Translations under genes and position numbers: made by a program
Notes under the pieces: generated by a model
The model's input: the letters and a program-made list of their open reading frames with translations, nothing else
What the model was told of the DNA's origin: nothing
Database searches by the model: none
Origin: an uncultured Prevotellaceae bacterium
GTDB taxonomy: Bacteria; Bacteroidota; Bacteroidia; Bacteroidales; Bacteroidaceae
Assembly: GCA_902790625.1 (NCBI GenBank)
Contig: CADASP010000022.1
Location: forward strand, 1 to 58,983
Direction of reading: 5' to 3'
DNA: 58,983 nucleotides
Part shown: one piece after another, positions 40,687-50,083 of the stretch
Layout: each line of letters opens with the position of its first letter
Numbering within the stretch: the stretch's first letter is position 1

Positions 40687-41634
40687 CTATTTCTCTGCGT
40701 CGGGATTCAGAATCCTGATCCATCGCTTGTTGACGACCATCTCGCGGTCGTGGCGCTGAATGTTGAGTAGCCACTTCTGGAAATCGTGCGTGTTGAGCGT
40801 GTTGGGATGCAGCGCATCCTTGCTCACGTCGTTGCATTTGTTGAAGGGATGAGGGGAATAGATAAGCACAATCTGATTGTCCTCAGATTGCCGATTCGTC
40901 TCCATGTTGTAGAAAGGCGACAAAGAATCCAGGCGCTTGTCGAAGAAAAGATAGTCGCGACCGCCTACCACCTCCACGCGCCCATCGGTACTGGCGGGAT
41001 AGGGCAACAAGCATGATGTCTTGTCGGCAGCCTCTATCAAATAGACGGCCACATAACCGCTGGAAGGGGCACGGAACTTCAGGTACACGCGCTCACCATT
41101 CGTAAACTCAGGCAGTTGGCCATTTGAGAATCGTGTATAATAATATTTGTTGTTGCCACGGCCATAAGACACCGTGCTGCCCTTTGGCCCATCGCTGCTG
41201 CCTTTGCGCAGGAGTTCCCATTGCAGTTCGGTGCGCGCCTGTATGATTTCGCGTGCCAGCCCCCACACCTTGGCGGTGAAGATGAGCTTGCCATCAGCGT
41301 ATTCCACGTTGACTTCAGGCTGGCGAAGGTCGTCCAACCAATCACCGCGAGCCTGAGCGACGGTGTTCTCCCAGAAGTAGGTTCCCGACGACTTGCCTGC
41401 GCCCTCGGTGTTGCTCTCAATAACATCTGAAGTAATCATCTCGCCAAACTCTTTCCTGATGGCTTTTGCTTTGGCCAGCTCTATACACCGCTGCTTAGCC
41501 TGCTTGAAGGTGAGGTCGCTCTCGTCGCTCAACTCCAACACATATTCATCATTCACCTTGGCTTCACGCTGTGCCACAGCAGAGCCAACCGACAATGAGA
41601 ATACAAAAAGGAATGAAAATAGCAGTCGCTTCAT
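40687..41634 (-). CDS. secreted DUF4384-like protein
   Basis: This 315-residue exported protein has a signal peptide cleaved near residue 21. The N-terminal part (LTFKQAKQRCIELAKAKAIR) resembles an LPP20-type helix-strand module. The C-terminal half matches DUF4384: GERVYLKFRAPSSGYVAVYL, SCLLPYPASTDGRVEVVGG, then QIVLIYSPHPFN. DUF4384 is often linked to caspase-like or kinase genes in Bacteroidetes, and its function is unknown. It starts 5 bases after the LPP20-like gene. Confidence 0.7.
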   Translation of the reverse strand: MKRLLFSFLFVFSLSVGSAVAQREAKVNDEYVLELSDESDLTFKQAKQRCIELAKAKAIRKEFGEMITSDVIESNTEGAGKSSGTYFWENTVAQARGDWLDDLRQPEVNVEYADGKLIFTAKVWGLAREIIQARTELQWELLRKGSSDGPKGSTVSYGRGNNKYYYTRFSNGQLPEFTNGERVYLKFRAPSSGYVAVYLIEAADKTSCLLPYPASTDGRVEVVGGRDYLFFDKRLDSLSPFYNMETNRQSEDNQIVLIYSPHPFNKCNDVSKDALHPNTLNTHDFQKWLLNIQRHDREMVVNKRWIRILNPDAEK

Positions 41635-41639
41635 AACTC

Positions 41640-42161
41640 TTATTGTTTGGATACTAAATAATACGCCATCACCTCCACATTATCTCCCTCAATATCGCGA
41701 CTAAGATATACTGTGGATTGAAGGCCACTGACAAGCTGCTGCGTGCTTGTTCGGAATCCATGATGTACCTGCTGCTGGGTGGTAGCCTGTCCATTCACGG
41801 TAGAATTGTCGATGTCAATGCTGGTGACTGAGCTGACGGTGGTGGAGTTCATAGTGGCATACTGCTTGGTGGCATCAGTTTCTGCGCGGCGCTTGGCTGC
41901 TTCCAGACTGGGGCCTGTGCCCCTACCAATAATGGTCATCATGGTACCCTGGCTGTCGCCCAGCTGCTGATAGTGACTCTCTAAAGCCGCAGGTAGTGTC
42001 TCTTTTCCTCCAAACACATGCCAGCCGTCTTTAGAGAGTTGCTTCACAACCCGCTTACATTCTTTCTTCAGAGTCCCATCGCCTGTCTGCTTTGCTGCAA
42101 ATGACGTGGAGTTGCTGAAGCTCAACATTGAAGCCACCAACAGTAACAAAAATCTGTGCAT
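41640..42161 (-). CDS. secreted LPP20-like protein of the caspase operon
   Basis: This 173-residue exported protein has a signal peptide cleaved near residue 23. The LPP20-like core includes MMTIIGRGTGPSLEAAKRRA, an Ala-rich helix (ETDATKQYATMN), Thr/Ser-rich strands and the end VEVMAYYLVSKQ. It resembles the product of 31361-32050 in layout, which links the two loci. It lies 24 bases after the first caspase gene and 5 before the DUF4384 gene. Function is unknown; an envelope scaffold is a guess. Confidence 0.6.
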   Translation of the reverse strand: MHRFLLLLVASMLSFSNSTSFAAKQTGDGTLKKECKRVVKQLSKDGWHVFGGKETLPAALESHYQQLGDSQGTMMTIIGRGTGPSLEAAKRRAETDATKQYATMNSTTVSSVTSIDIDNSTVNGQATTQQQVHHGFRTSTQQLVSGLQSTVYLSRDIEGDNVEVMAYYLVSKQ

Positions 42162-42185
42162 AAATGATAAATCGCTTAAATGCGG

Positions 42186-43040
42186 TTAACGTTTCTTGCC
42201 GCTCACCATGGGAGTTTGCGGCAAACGCCCCTGATGTTTGTCCATAAAATCCATGAGGCTCTGCTCCATACGGATATTGCTCTTGGAGAAGAAATCGGCC
42301 CCCATCTGGTGCAAGGCGTAGGTCAGCTTGCCAGCCTCGGGTGTGCGCAACTCCTGGCACAGCTGATAAGGCCTACAGGCGCTGATGGTGAGCCATTGCT
42401 CGGGAGAAGGCTGGGTGACCTGTCGCTCGTTGCCGCTACGAGGGATGATGAATTTCTGGTCCACCCCCCTCACGGGTTCGGCATCAGGATCGTCGTCGCT
42501 GCAAGTGGCATCGCCGCTATGGCAGGCATCCACCGACACTATCAGCTCGCCACGGCTGCCAATCTTCTGCCTGATGGCCTGCAACAGATGGGCGACCTCG
42601 TCGTCGGAGAGATGCTTTTCACCCCGGTCCTGCTCGCAGTAGTTCATGAAGGCATCGTAGGGAATCCAACTCTCGTCCCACTGACCATGGGCACTGTTCC
42701 ACTTCAGCCGCTCGTCGCCATCAAGGTCGGTGATGAGCTGACCATGTCCGCTATAGTGCACATAGACATGGTCGCCACGCTCACAACGCTTAACCAACTG
42801 GCGGAAAGCATCGACCATAGCAGCCTTCGTAGCCTGCTCATTGCGCAGCGCCACAATGTCGGTGTAACCCATCTCCTGCAGCATCTGCCGCACGAAATAG
42901 ATGTCGTTGTCGCCATGGATAGGCGCCCAACTGGTATCCAGCTGGCGACCCAGCCCGAATATCAAAGCCCGATGCGTGACGGCTCCCACGGGAAAGCTCA
43001 TCAAGACGCCGGCAATTATCAGCATAACATGTCTAAACAT
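42186..43040 (-). CDS. secreted caspase-like (peptidase C14) protein
   Basis: This 284-residue exported protein is the first gene of the sigma/caspase operon. A signal peptide (about 1-20) precedes a complete C14 caspase-like domain: THRALIFGLGRQ, His99 in HYSGHG and Cys173 in DACHSG. An Asp-rich loop (CSDDDPDAEP) lies just after the Cys, and DADGDE-like acidic residues follow the His. The acidic pocket would suit basic P1 residues, as in metacaspases, but that is inference. The ATG at 43040 is preferred over an upstream TTG (43049). The shared GGTTAC/CATGCTTTAAT motif lies 41 bases upstream. Confidence 0.85.
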   Translation of the reverse strand: MFRHVMLIIAGVLMSFPVGAVTHRALIFGLGRQLDTSWAPIHGDNDIYFVRQMLQEMGYTDIVALRNEQATKAAMVDAFRQLVKRCERGDHVYVHYSGHGQLITDLDGDERLKWNSAHGQWDESWIPYDAFMNYCEQDRGEKHLSDDEVAHLLQAIRQKIGSRGELIVSVDACHSGDATCSDDDPDAEPVRGVDQKFIIPRSGNERQVTQPSPEQWLTISACRPYQLCQELRTPEAGKLTYALHQMGADFFSKSNIRMEQSLMDFMDKHQGRLPQTPMVSGKKR

Positions 43041-43080
43041 AAAAACCAAAGATTAAATGATAGATAGGTCTTGTCTGTAT

Positions 43081-43109
43081 ATTAAAGCATGCCGAAACGA
43101 GAAGTAACC
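43081..43109 (-). promoter_or_regulatory. bipartite motif upstream of the caspase operon, candidate ECF sigma promoter
   Basis: The minus strand reads GGTTAC (43109-43104), 12 bases, CATGCTTTAAT (43091-43081). Both blocks and the spacing are identical to 32104-32132. No TAnnTTTG box lies nearby, so this motif is the best promoter candidate for the operon. Confidence 0.55.
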
Positions 43110-43185
43110 ACTGCCAACAGAGTTTTTTTCCGAAAAAAACGACTCCATCATGGCATGTCGAAGAACAAAGAGCAGCGAACAACCG

Positions 43186-43228
43186 AAAAAAGAGAGACAT
43201 CCTCACCTCCACGACAAGAATGTCTCTC
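43186..43228 (-). terminator. terminator of the ribosomal operon
   Basis: On the minus strand GAGAGACAT (43228-43220) pairs with ATGTCTCTC (43200-43192), followed by a T-run (43191-43186). It lies 32 bases after the rplQ stop. Confidence 0.8.
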
Positions 43229-43259
43229 TTTAGGGAATTTGCCAAACTCTCTTAAAAGC

Positions 43260-43757
43260 TTACTCAGCCTTAGGAGCCTCAGCGGCAACAGGAGCCTCAG
43301 TGGCAGCCACTTCCTGAGCGGGAGCCTCAGCCTTGGCACCCGAAGAGCGGCGGCTGCGGCGAGTGGCCTTCTTCTTGGTCTCACTCTTTGCCATTTCAGG
43401 ATCGAAGTCTACCAACTCGATGAAGCAAGTCTGAGCAGCGTCGCCCTGACGGAAGCCCAGCTTGATGATGCGGGTATAGCCACCGGGACGGTCGCCCACC
43501 TTCTCGGCAATGGGGCCAAAGAGTTCCTTGATGGCCTCCTTGCTCTGGAGGTAGCTGAATACGACGCGGCGAGAATTGGTGGAGTCCTCCTTAGCCTTTG
43601 TGATGAGGGGTTCCACATACTTCTTCAGTTCCTTTGCCTTTGCGAGGGTCGTAGTGATTCTTTTGTGCTCGATCAGCGACTTGGCCAAGTTGGCAAGCAA
43701 GGCACGGCGATGGTCGGCAGTACGGCCCAGATGATTGAATTTCTTATTGTGTCTCAT
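43260..43757 (-). CDS. rplQ: 50S ribosomal protein L17
   Basis: This 165-residue bL17 binds the 23S rRNA near the exit tunnel. The conserved core ([20 protein letters not shown], about 1-120) is followed by a Lys/Arg then Ala/Glu/Pro-rich tail of about 45 residues, as in many Bacteroidetes. It is the last gene of the spc-alpha block, 6 bases after rpoA, and is followed by a clear terminator. Confidence 0.97.
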   Translation of the reverse strand: MRHNKKFNHLGRTADHRRALLANLAKSLIEHKRITTTLAKAKELKKYVEPLITKAKEDSTNSRRVVFSYLQSKEAIKELFGPIAEKVGDRPGGYTRIIKLGFRQGDAAQTCFIELVDFDPEMAKSETKKKATRRSRRSSGAKAEAPAQEVAATEAPVAAEAPKAE

Positions 43758-43763
43758 TTTTCT

Positions 43764-44756
43764 TTATTCCTTTTCCAGTTTGTATTTACTGATGTCGGTT
43801 CCAAACGACAGATTCAGACTCTCGAGCAAATCATCAAGCTCCGTGAGCGATTTCTTGCCGAAGTTGCGGAACTTCAAGAGGTCGGTCTTATTATACTGCA
43901 CGAGATCGCCAAGGGTCTCCACGTCGGCAGCCTTCAGACAGTTGAGGGCACGAACCGAGAGATTCATGTCTACAAGCTTGGTCTTCAGCAGCTGGCGCAT
44001 GTGCAGCACTTCCTCATCAAACTCCTGATTGGTCTCGCTCTCGTTGTTTTCGAGCGTGATCTTCTCGTCGGAGAAGAGCATGAAGTGATAGATAAGGATT
44101 TTTGCGGCCTCCTTCAGTGCATCCTTCGGGTGGATGGAACCGTCCGTTGTCACTTCGAGCACGAGCTTGTCGTAGTCAGTCTTCTGCTCAACACGATAAG
44201 GCTCTACAGCGAATTTGACATTGCGGATGGGGGTGTAGATGGAGTCGATGGCGATAACATTGACATCGGTGCAGTACTCGCGATTTTCATCAGCAACCAC
44301 ATAACCACGTCCTTTGTTAATCGTCAGGTCAATCTGCATGGAAGCTTTTGAGTCGAGATGACAAATCACCAAATCGGGATTTAACACTTCAAATCCAGTC
44401 AGATACTTGCCGATATCACCAGCCTTAAACTCCGTAGTGTTATCAACGGTGATGCTGACTTTCTCGTTCTCGAATTCTTCTACTACTTGCTTGAACCTTA
44501 CTTGCTTAAGGTTCAAGATAATGTTGGTTACGTCCTCCTTTACGCCAGGAACGGATGAGAACTCATGCTCAACGCCGGCAATACGCACAGTGTTGATGGC
44601 AAAGCCCTCAAGCGATGAAAGGAGTATGCGGCGCAGGGCGTTTCCGATGGTGACACCGAAGCCCGGCTCCAACGGACGGAATTCGAACTTGCCGAACCGG
44701 TCGTTGGCTTCCAACATTACCACTTTATCGGGTTTTTGAAATGCTAATATCGCCAT
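43764..44756 (-). CDS. rpoA: RNA polymerase alpha subunit
   Basis: This 330-residue alpha subunit has an N-terminal dimerisation domain (1-230: [35 protein letters not shown]) that nucleates polymerase assembly. The C-terminal domain (about 255-315: [20 protein letters not shown]) contacts DNA and activators. The start at 44756 ([12 protein letters not shown]) is the family start; in-frame codons upstream lie in the rpsD spacer. Its position between rpsD and rplQ is the universal alpha-operon order. Confidence 0.98.
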   Translation of the reverse strand: MAILAFQKPDKVVMLEANDRFGKFEFRPLEPGFGVTIGNALRRILLSSLEGFAINTVRIAGVEHEFSSVPGVKEDVTNIILNLKQVRFKQVVEEFENEKVSITVDNTTEFKAGDIGKYLTGFEVLNPDLVICHLDSKASMQIDLTINKGRGYVVADENREYCTDVNVIAIDSIYTPIRNVKFAVEPYRVEQKTDYDKLVLEVTTDGSIHPKDALKEAAKILIYHFMLFSDEKITLENNESETNQEFDEEVLHMRQLLKTKLVDMNLSVRALNCLKAADVETLGDLVQYNKTDLLKFRNFGKKSLTELDDLLESLNLSFGTDISKYKLEKE

Positions 44757-44769
44757 TAATTTAATGATT

Positions 44770-45378
44770 TTAGTTCTTAGAGTACAACTCGACAATTAAC
44801 TGCTCCTTGATGTTCTCGGGGATGTCTTCGCGCTCAGGGCGATGCAAGAACTTGCCAGCCTTCTGATTCTCATCCCACTCAATCCATGGATACTTGCTGT
44901 GGTTGAAACCGGCGAGTGCGTCGGCAATGACCTCCAGGGACTTTGACTTCTCGCGAACACCGACCACCTGGCCAGGCTTCACAGAGAAAGAAGGAATGTT
45001 CACCACCTTGCCATCGACGACAATGTGACGGTGGCCCACCAGCTGACGGGCGGCGGCACGGGTGGGAGCGAGGCCAAGACGGAACACCACATTGTCGAGT
45101 CGGCTCTCAAGCAGCTGAAGCAGCACCTCACCGGTGATGCCATCTGCCTTGGCAGCTTTTTCGAACAAGATGCGGAACTGGCGCTCAAGCACTCCATAGG
45201 TATACTTGGCTTTTTGCTTCTCTGCCAGCATGACAGCATACTCCGACTGCTTGCGGCGACGGTTATTGCCATGCTGTCCAGGAGGGAAGTTTCTCCTAGA
45301 CAAAACTTTGTCCGGGCCGAAGATGGGTTCTCCAAAACGGCGGGCAATCTTAGATTTCGGTCCAATATACTTTGCCAT
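44770..45378 (-). CDS. rpsD: 30S ribosomal protein S4
   Basis: This 202-residue uS4 is an early 16S rRNA binder and, in other bacteria, a translational regulator of its operon. The N-terminus ([20 protein letters not shown]) lacks the zinc-binding Cys residues of the C+ form. The S4 domain contains [20 protein letters not shown]. It lies 13 bases upstream of rpoA. The 79-base spacer to rpsK holds a 9-bp periodic repeat. Confidence 0.98.
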   Translation of the reverse strand: MAKYIGPKSKIARRFGEPIFGPDKVLSRRNFPPGQHGNNRRRKQSEYAVMLAEKQKAKYTYGVLERQFRILFEKAAKADGITGEVLLQLLESRLDNVVFRLGLAPTRAAARQLVGHRHIVVDGKVVNIPSFSVKPGQVVGVREKSKSLEVIADALAGFNHSKYPWIEWDENQKAGKFLHRPEREDIPENIKEQLIVELYSKN

Positions 45379-45411
45379 AATATCTTATAAAAATTTAATT
45401 GTTCTTGTTTT

Positions 45412-45456
45412 CTATAGTTGCTATAGTATCTATAGTTTCTATAGTAGCTATAGTTA
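45412..45456. repeat. five 9-bp CTATAGnnn repeats in the rpsK-rpsD spacer
   Basis: CTATAG occurs at 45412, 45421, 45430, 45439 and 45448, exactly every nine bases, with variable three-base fillers. CTATAG is itself palindromic. The array lies entirely in the spacer between two essential ribosomal genes. Confidence 0.9.
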
Positions 45457-45457
45457 A

Positions 45458-45847
45458 TTATACACGACGACGCTTCGGGGGACGGCAGCCATTGTGAGGC
45501 AGTGGAGTGACATCAACAATCTCGACAACCTCGATACCTGCACCATGGACGGCACGGATGGCCGACTCACGACCATTGCCAGGACCCTTGACATAGGCTT
45601 TCACCTTGCGAAGACCAAGGTCGAAAGCAACCTTTGCGCAATCCTCAGCTGCCATCTGGGCGGCGTAGGGAGTGTTCTTCTTAGAGCCACGGAAACCCAT
45701 CTTACCTGCCGACGACCAGGAAATCACCTGACCCTCGTCGTTAGCCAAAGACACGATGATGTTATTGAAGGAACTATGAACATGGAGCTGGCCCAAAGCG
45801 GTCACTCTGACGTTCCTTTTCTTTGATACGACTGTTTTCTTTGCCAT
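45458..45847 (-). CDS. rpsK: 30S ribosomal protein S11
   Basis: This 129-residue uS11 sits in the platform of the 30S subunit. It has [20 protein letters not shown], and the C-terminal [16 protein letters not shown] that contacts rRNA. Length and ends match the family. It lies between rpsM (36 bases) and rpsD. Confidence 0.98.
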   Translation of the reverse strand: MAKKTVVSKKRNVRVTALGQLHVHSSFNNIIVSLANDEGQVISWSSAGKMGFRGSKKNTPYAAQMAAEDCAKVAFDLGLRKVKAYVKGPGNGRESAIRAVHGAGIEVVEIVDVTPLPHNGCRPPKRRRV

Positions 45848-45883
45848 AATCTTTTCAATTCTTTAATTTCTCAATTTTTAAAT

Positions 45884-46264
45884 TTACTTAGTGGCCTTCT
45901 TCTTGTTTGCAACAGTCTTCTTCTTACCCTTACGAGTACGAGCATTGTTCTTTGTGCTCTGTCCACGCACGGGAAGGCCATTACGATGGCGCACTCCACG
46001 ATAGCAACCAATGTCCATCAGTCGCTTGATGTTCAACTGGATCTCACTGCGGAGATCACCTTCAACTTTGAATTCAGCACCGATGATTTCACGAATCTTG
46101 GCTGCCTGGTCGTCAGTCCATTCGTTGACCTTCAGGTCGCGGCTCACGCCGGCCTTGTCCAAAATCTTTGCTGAACTACTTCGACCTATACCAAAGATAT
46201 AGGTCAATGCGATTTCGCCACGCTTGTTCTGGGGCAAATCTACTCCAACAATTCTTATTGCCAT
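45884..46264 (-). CDS. rpsM: 30S ribosomal protein S13
   Basis: This 126-residue uS13 is in the head of the 30S subunit and contacts the P-site tRNA and 50S bridges. It starts [20 protein letters not shown], which fixes the start at 46264, and ends in the basic [20 protein letters not shown] tail. About 110 bases separate it from rpmJ, an unusually wide gap in this block. Confidence 0.98.
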   Translation of the reverse strand: MAIRIVGVDLPQNKRGEIALTYIFGIGRSSSAKILDKAGVSRDLKVNEWTDDQAAKIREIIGAEFKVEGDLRSEIQLNIKRLMDIGCYRGVRHRNGLPVRGQSTKNNARTRKGKKKTVANKKKATK

Positions 46265-46375
46265 TTGATAATTTAGAAAAATAAAATAAAAAAATTTTAG
46301 TTGAAATTGCAAAAAGCATGCAAAGGTAAGGAAATAAATTGATATTCCCTTACTTTGTTATGCTTATTTAACAAT

Positions 46376-46492
46376 TTAGCCCTGACGCATCTTGTACTTC
46401 GGGTTCTTTTTGTTAATCACGAACAGGCGTCCTTTCCGACGTACAATCTTGCAGTCGGGTGTACGCTTCTTCAACGATGCTCTTGTCTTCAT
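46376..46492 (-). CDS. rpmJ: 50S ribosomal protein L36
   Basis: This 38-residue bL36 starts [20 protein letters not shown] and ends YKMRQG. It keeps one of the usual zinc-ligand Cys residues (DCK), while the rest of the Cys/His set is missing, so it is the C- form. It lies 15 bases after infA, as in other Bacteroidetes. Confidence 0.95.
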   Translation of the reverse strand: MKTRASLKKRTPDCKIVRRKGRLFVINKKNPKYKMRQG

Positions 46493-46507
46493 GTCTTTGT
46501 TTGATGT

Positions 46508-46726
46508 TTATTTGTATCGAAAAACAATTCTTCCTTTAGTAAGGTCGTATGGACTCATCTCAACCTTCACCTTGTCGCCCGGCAGGATACGAATGTAGTG
46601 CAGACGCATCTTGCCAGAGATGTGGGCAATGATTTGCACACCGTTTTCCAGTTCCACTCGAAACATGGCGTTCGAGAGGCTCTCGATAATTGTTCCGTCT
46701 TGTTCAATAGCGGATTGCTTTGACAT
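46508..46726 (-). CDS. infA: translation initiation factor IF-1
   Basis: This 72-residue S1/OB-fold protein binds the A site of the 30S subunit during initiation. It has the signature [19 protein letters not shown] and [19 protein letters not shown]. It lies 8 bases downstream of map, a typical Bacteroidetes arrangement. Confidence 0.98.
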   Translation of the reverse strand: MSKQSAIEQDGTIIESLSNAMFRVELENGVQIIAHISGKMRLHYIRILPGDKVKVEMSPYDLTKGRIVFRYK

Positions 46727-46734
46727 ACTGTGAT

Positions 46735-47535
46735 TTAGTAAAGTTTACGTTCCAATGATTCTATTTCCTCGAATGATGATAACACCTCTGCCCCACCCTT
46801 TCGAATGGCGATGGTATGCTCGAAATGAGCTGCTGGTTTTCCGTCGCGGGTGCAAACAGTCCAACGGTCAGCCTTCATGTAGATATCGCGCTTGCCCATC
46901 GTTACCATAGGCTCAATTGCGATACACATCCCAGACTTGAGCAGCACGCCATTGCCGCGTCGCCCATAGTTGGGCACCTGTGGGTCTTCGTGCATGTCAC
47001 GACCAATACCATGACCCGTCAGTTCGCGCACGATGCCATATCCAGCCGCTTCGCAGTGATGCTGCACAGCATAACTGATGTCTCCCAGATGATGGCCTGC
47101 CACTGCAGCCTCAATGCCCAAGTAGAGCGACTCCTTTGTGACCTTCAGCAACTGACGGACTTCGTCGGACACCTCACCCACACTAAAAGTGTAGCAAGAA
47201 TCGCCGTTGAATCCATTCAGCTGGGTGCCACAATCAATGGAGATGATATCGCCATCTTTCAGCACCGTCTGCCCATCAGGCACGCCATGCACCACGACAT
47301 CATTGACCGACGTACAGATGCTGGCGGGAAACGGCCCCCCGTAAGGATTGGGAAATCCCTTGAACGTAGGAATGGCACCATGATCGCGAATGAACTCATC
47401 GGCCAATTTGTCCAACGCAAGGGTTGAAACTCCCGGTTTGATATGTTTCGCCAATTCGCCAAGCGTTTTACCAACAAGTTGGTTCGCTTGGCGCATTAGC
47501 TCAATTTCATCTTCAGTCTTCAGAAATATATTCAT
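46735..47535 (-). CDS. map: methionine aminopeptidase, type I
   Basis: This 266-residue enzyme removes the initiator methionine from nascent proteins. The metal ligands are present: Asp in ISIDCGTQ, Asp in FNGDSCYTF, His in [11 protein letters not shown], Glu in IEPMVTMG and Glu in FEHTIAI. The length matches type Ia enzymes. It lies between secY (4 bases) and infA, so it is expressed with the translation and export machinery. Confidence 0.97.
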   Translation of the reverse strand: MNIFLKTEDEIELMRQANQLVGKTLGELAKHIKPGVSTLALDKLADEFIRDHGAIPTFKGFPNPYGGPFPASICTSVNDVVVHGVPDGQTVLKDGDIISIDCGTQLNGFNGDSCYTFSVGEVSDEVRQLLKVTKESLYLGIEAAVAGHHLGDISYAVQHHCEAAGYGIVRELTGHGIGRDMHEDPQVPNYGRRGNGVLLKSGMCIAIEPMVTMGKRDIYMKADRWTVCTRDGKPAAHFEHTIAIRKGGAEVLSSFEEIESLERKLY

Positions 47536-47539
47536 CGAC

Positions 47540-48883
47540 TTAGTAAGCGGTTACTCCACCTCTGCCACGAATACGTCCGGAATTCAGCAGGCCGTCGTAG
47601 TGGCGCATCAGCAAGTGGCTCTCTATCTGCTGCAGTGTGTCGAGCACCACACCAACGAGAATCAACAGCGACGTACCACCGAAGAACTGCGAGAACTCAT
47701 CCTGCACATCGAGCAAGCTGGCAAAAGCCGGCATGATGGCGATGAACGCAATGAAGAGGGAGCCAGGCAGTGTGATGCGCGACATAATCGTGTCTATATA
47801 GTCGGCAGTGTCCTTGCCAGGCTTCACACCAGGGATAAACCCGTTGTTGCGCTTCATATCCTCGGCCATCTGAGTGGGATTCAGTGTGATGGCGGTGTAG
47901 AAGTATGTGAACGCAATGATCAGTGCAGCAAAAATCACATTATACAACCAGCTGTGATGATCCATCATCGAGCGCATGAACCAACTTGCATTCTGCGGGT
48001 CGGAATAGCGCACCAGTGCCAGCGGGATGAACATCAAGGCCTGAGCGAAGATGATAGGCATCACATTGGCGGCAAAGAGCTTCAAGGGGATGTACTGACG
48101 AGCACCGCCCACGGTCTTGTTGCCAACGACACGCTTTGCATACTGCACAGGAATCTTGCGCACACCTTGCACCAGGACGATAGAAGCACACACGACGGCA
48201 TAAAGAATGATAATCTCAATGAGGAACATCACCAGACCACCACCCGTGGCAGCTGCGAAGCGCGAACCCACTTCTTGGGCAAAAGCCTCGGGCAAACGGG
48301 CAATGATACCAATCATAATGATCATCGAGACACCATTTCCAATACCTTTGTCGGTGATGCGCTCACCCAGCCAAAGGATGAACATACTACCGGCGGCAAG
48401 AATCACAGAAGCGATGATAAGATACATGCCCCACTTCACGCCTGGATCGAAAGCAGCACCTATCTGCATCTTAAGATTGACAAGGTAGCTCGGTGCCTGG
48501 AACAGCAGGATGCCCACCGTCAGGTACCGAGTGTACATGCTAATCTTTTTACGGCCGCTCTCGCCTTCGCGCTGCATCTTCTGGAAATACGGCACGGCAA
48601 CGGCAAGCAGCTGCATGACGATAGAAGCTGAGATGTAAGGCATGATTCCCAACGCGAAGATAGAGGCATTGGAAAATGCACCACCCGAGAACATGTCGAG
48701 AAGCGACATCAGTCCGTTGGCAGTCTGCTTGCGCAGTTCGTCAAGCTGATTGTAGCTGATACCAGGCAGCAATACTTTTGAACCGAAACGGTAGATTGCC
48801 ACGAACAATACCGTGATGAGAATGCGCTGGCGCAGGTCCTCAATCTTCCAAATGTTCTTTAGGGTGTCTATAAACTTCTTCAT
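47540..48883 (-). CDS. secY: protein translocase subunit SecY
   Basis: This 447-residue inner-membrane channel protein has ten transmembrane segments. The start MKKFIDTLKNIWKIEDLRQR and the plug-region segment LLDMFSGGAFSNASIFALGI are characteristic. The loop with RKIPVQYAKRVVG binds ribosomes and SecA. It follows rplO by 8 bases, the conserved spc-operon position. Confidence 0.98.
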   Translation of the reverse strand: MKKFIDTLKNIWKIEDLRQRILITVLFVAIYRFGSKVLLPGISYNQLDELRKQTANGLMSLLDMFSGGAFSNASIFALGIMPYISASIVMQLLAVAVPYFQKMQREGESGRKKISMYTRYLTVGILLFQAPSYLVNLKMQIGAAFDPGVKWGMYLIIASVILAAGSMFILWLGERITDKGIGNGVSMIIMIGIIARLPEAFAQEVGSRFAAATGGGLVMFLIEIIILYAVVCASIVLVQGVRKIPVQYAKRVVGNKTVGGARQYIPLKLFAANVMPIIFAQALMFIPLALVRYSDPQNASWFMRSMMDHHSWLYNVIFAALIIAFTYFYTAITLNPTQMAEDMKRNNGFIPGVKPGKDTADYIDTIMSRITLPGSLFIAFIAIMPAFASLLDVQDEFSQFFGGTSLLILVGVVLDTLQQIESHLLMRHYDGLLNSGRIRGRGGVTAY

Positions 48884-48891
48884 CTTGTTGA

Positions 48892-49338
48892 TTAGATTAT
48901 TATTGCGTTTCCACCTACTGCTTTGATGGCCTCCTCAGCCTTCTTCGAGAAAGCGTGTGCAGTCACATCGAGCTTTGCTTTCAGTTCACCTTGGGCAAGA
49001 ATCTTAACCAGCTCTTTGCCATTGGTGCGCCCTGCTGCTACCAACTCCTCGATGCCAATCTTGGTGTAACCCTTGGTCTCGGCCAGCTTCTGAAGAGTGG
49101 AGAGGTTGACGGCAAAGTATTCCTTATGGTTGATGTTCTTGAATCCCGACTTCGGCAGACGACGCTGCAGAGGCATCTGACCGCCTTCGAAGCCGACCTT
49201 CTTCTTATAACCAGAGCGAGCCTTGGCACCCTTGTGTCCACGGGTAGAAGTGCCACCGAGTCCTGAACCAGGACCGCGGCCAATCCTTCTGCGCGAGTGA
49301 GTAGAACCCTCTGCTGGTTTCAAATTATTCAGTTTCAT
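48892..49338 (-). CDS. rplO: 50S ribosomal protein L15
   Basis: This 148-residue uL15 has the Gly/Arg-rich N-terminal extension (RRRIGRGPGSGLGGTSTRGH) that threads through the 23S rRNA, and a compact C-terminal domain. It lies between rpmD and secY. Confidence 0.98.
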   Translation of the reverse strand: MKLNNLKPAEGSTHSRRRIGRGPGSGLGGTSTRGHKGAKARSGYKKKVGFEGGQMPLQRRLPKSGFKNINHKEYFAVNLSTLQKLAETKGYTKIGIEELVAAGRTNGKELVKILAQGELKAKLDVTAHAFSKKAEEAIKAVGGNAIII

Positions 49339-49372
49339 AATAATCGAATTCGTTTAAATGGTGATCAATGTT

Positions 49373-49549
49373 TTAGTCAATAACGGTTACAAGATGATGA
49401 ACCTTGCGAACCATCCCACGGATAGCGGGGCTGTCTTCCTTCTCAACCACCTGGTTGATCTTGTGAAGTCCCAGTGACAGAAGCGTGCGCTTCTGGTCGA
49501 TGGGGTAGCCAATCTTGCTCTTGATCTGCTTAATCTTTATTGTAGCCAT
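49373..49549 (-). CDS. rpmD: 50S ribosomal protein L30
   Basis: This 58-residue uL30 reads [20 protein letters not shown] at its start and ends HHLVTVID. Size, ferredoxin-like pattern and position between rpsE and rplO identify it. The gap to rplO is 34 bases. Confidence 0.96.
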   Translation of the reverse strand: MATIKIKQIKSKIGYPIDQKRTLLSLGLHKINQVVEKEDSPAIRGMVRKVHHLVTVID

Positions 49550-49564
49550 AGTAGTGCCTCCTCA

Positions 49565-50077
49565 TTATCCGTTAAACACTTTGTCCATGCTGATGCCACG
49601 TGTTCCGGCCACAGTATAAGCGTCGCGCATACTGCTCAGGGCCACGATGGTGGCCTTCACCAGATTGTGGGGGTTCGACGAGCCCTTCGACTTGGCCAGC
49701 ACATCCTTCACTCCAGCACTCTCCAGCACGGCGCGCATGGCACCACCAGCCACGAGGCCAGTACCTGCAGCGGCGGGCTTCAAGAACACGCGAGCTCCTC
49801 CGAAGTGTGCCTCCATCTCATGGGGGATGGTGCCTTTCAGCACAGGCACCTTTACAAGATTCTTCTTGGCAGACTCAACGCCCTTGGCGATGGCAGCCTG
49901 CACTTCACCGGCCTTACCCAAGCCCCAGCCGATAACGCCATTGCCGTCGCCGACAACAACGATAGCAGCAAACGTAAACGTGCGACCACCCTTCGTCACC
50001 TTCGTTACACGGTTGATGGCAACCAGTCTGTCTTTCAGTTCTACGTCACTATTTACTTTAACTCTGTTCATTGCCAT
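49565..50077 (-). CDS. rpsE: 30S ribosomal protein S5
   Basis: This 170-residue uS5 helps maintain decoding accuracy. It has the double-stranded-RNA-binding-like N-terminal domain ([20 protein letters not shown]) and the [19 protein letters not shown] motif. It lies 6 bases after rplR. Confidence 0.98.
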   Translation of the reverse strand: MAMNRVKVNSDVELKDRLVAINRVTKVTKGGRTFTFAAIVVVGDGNGVIGWGLGKAGEVQAAIAKGVESAKKNLVKVPVLKGTIPHEMEAHFGGARVFLKPAAAGTGLVAGGAMRAVLESAGVKDVLAKSKGSSNPHNLVKATIVALSSMRDAYTVAGTRGISMDKVFNG

Positions 50078-50083
50078 AATCGA

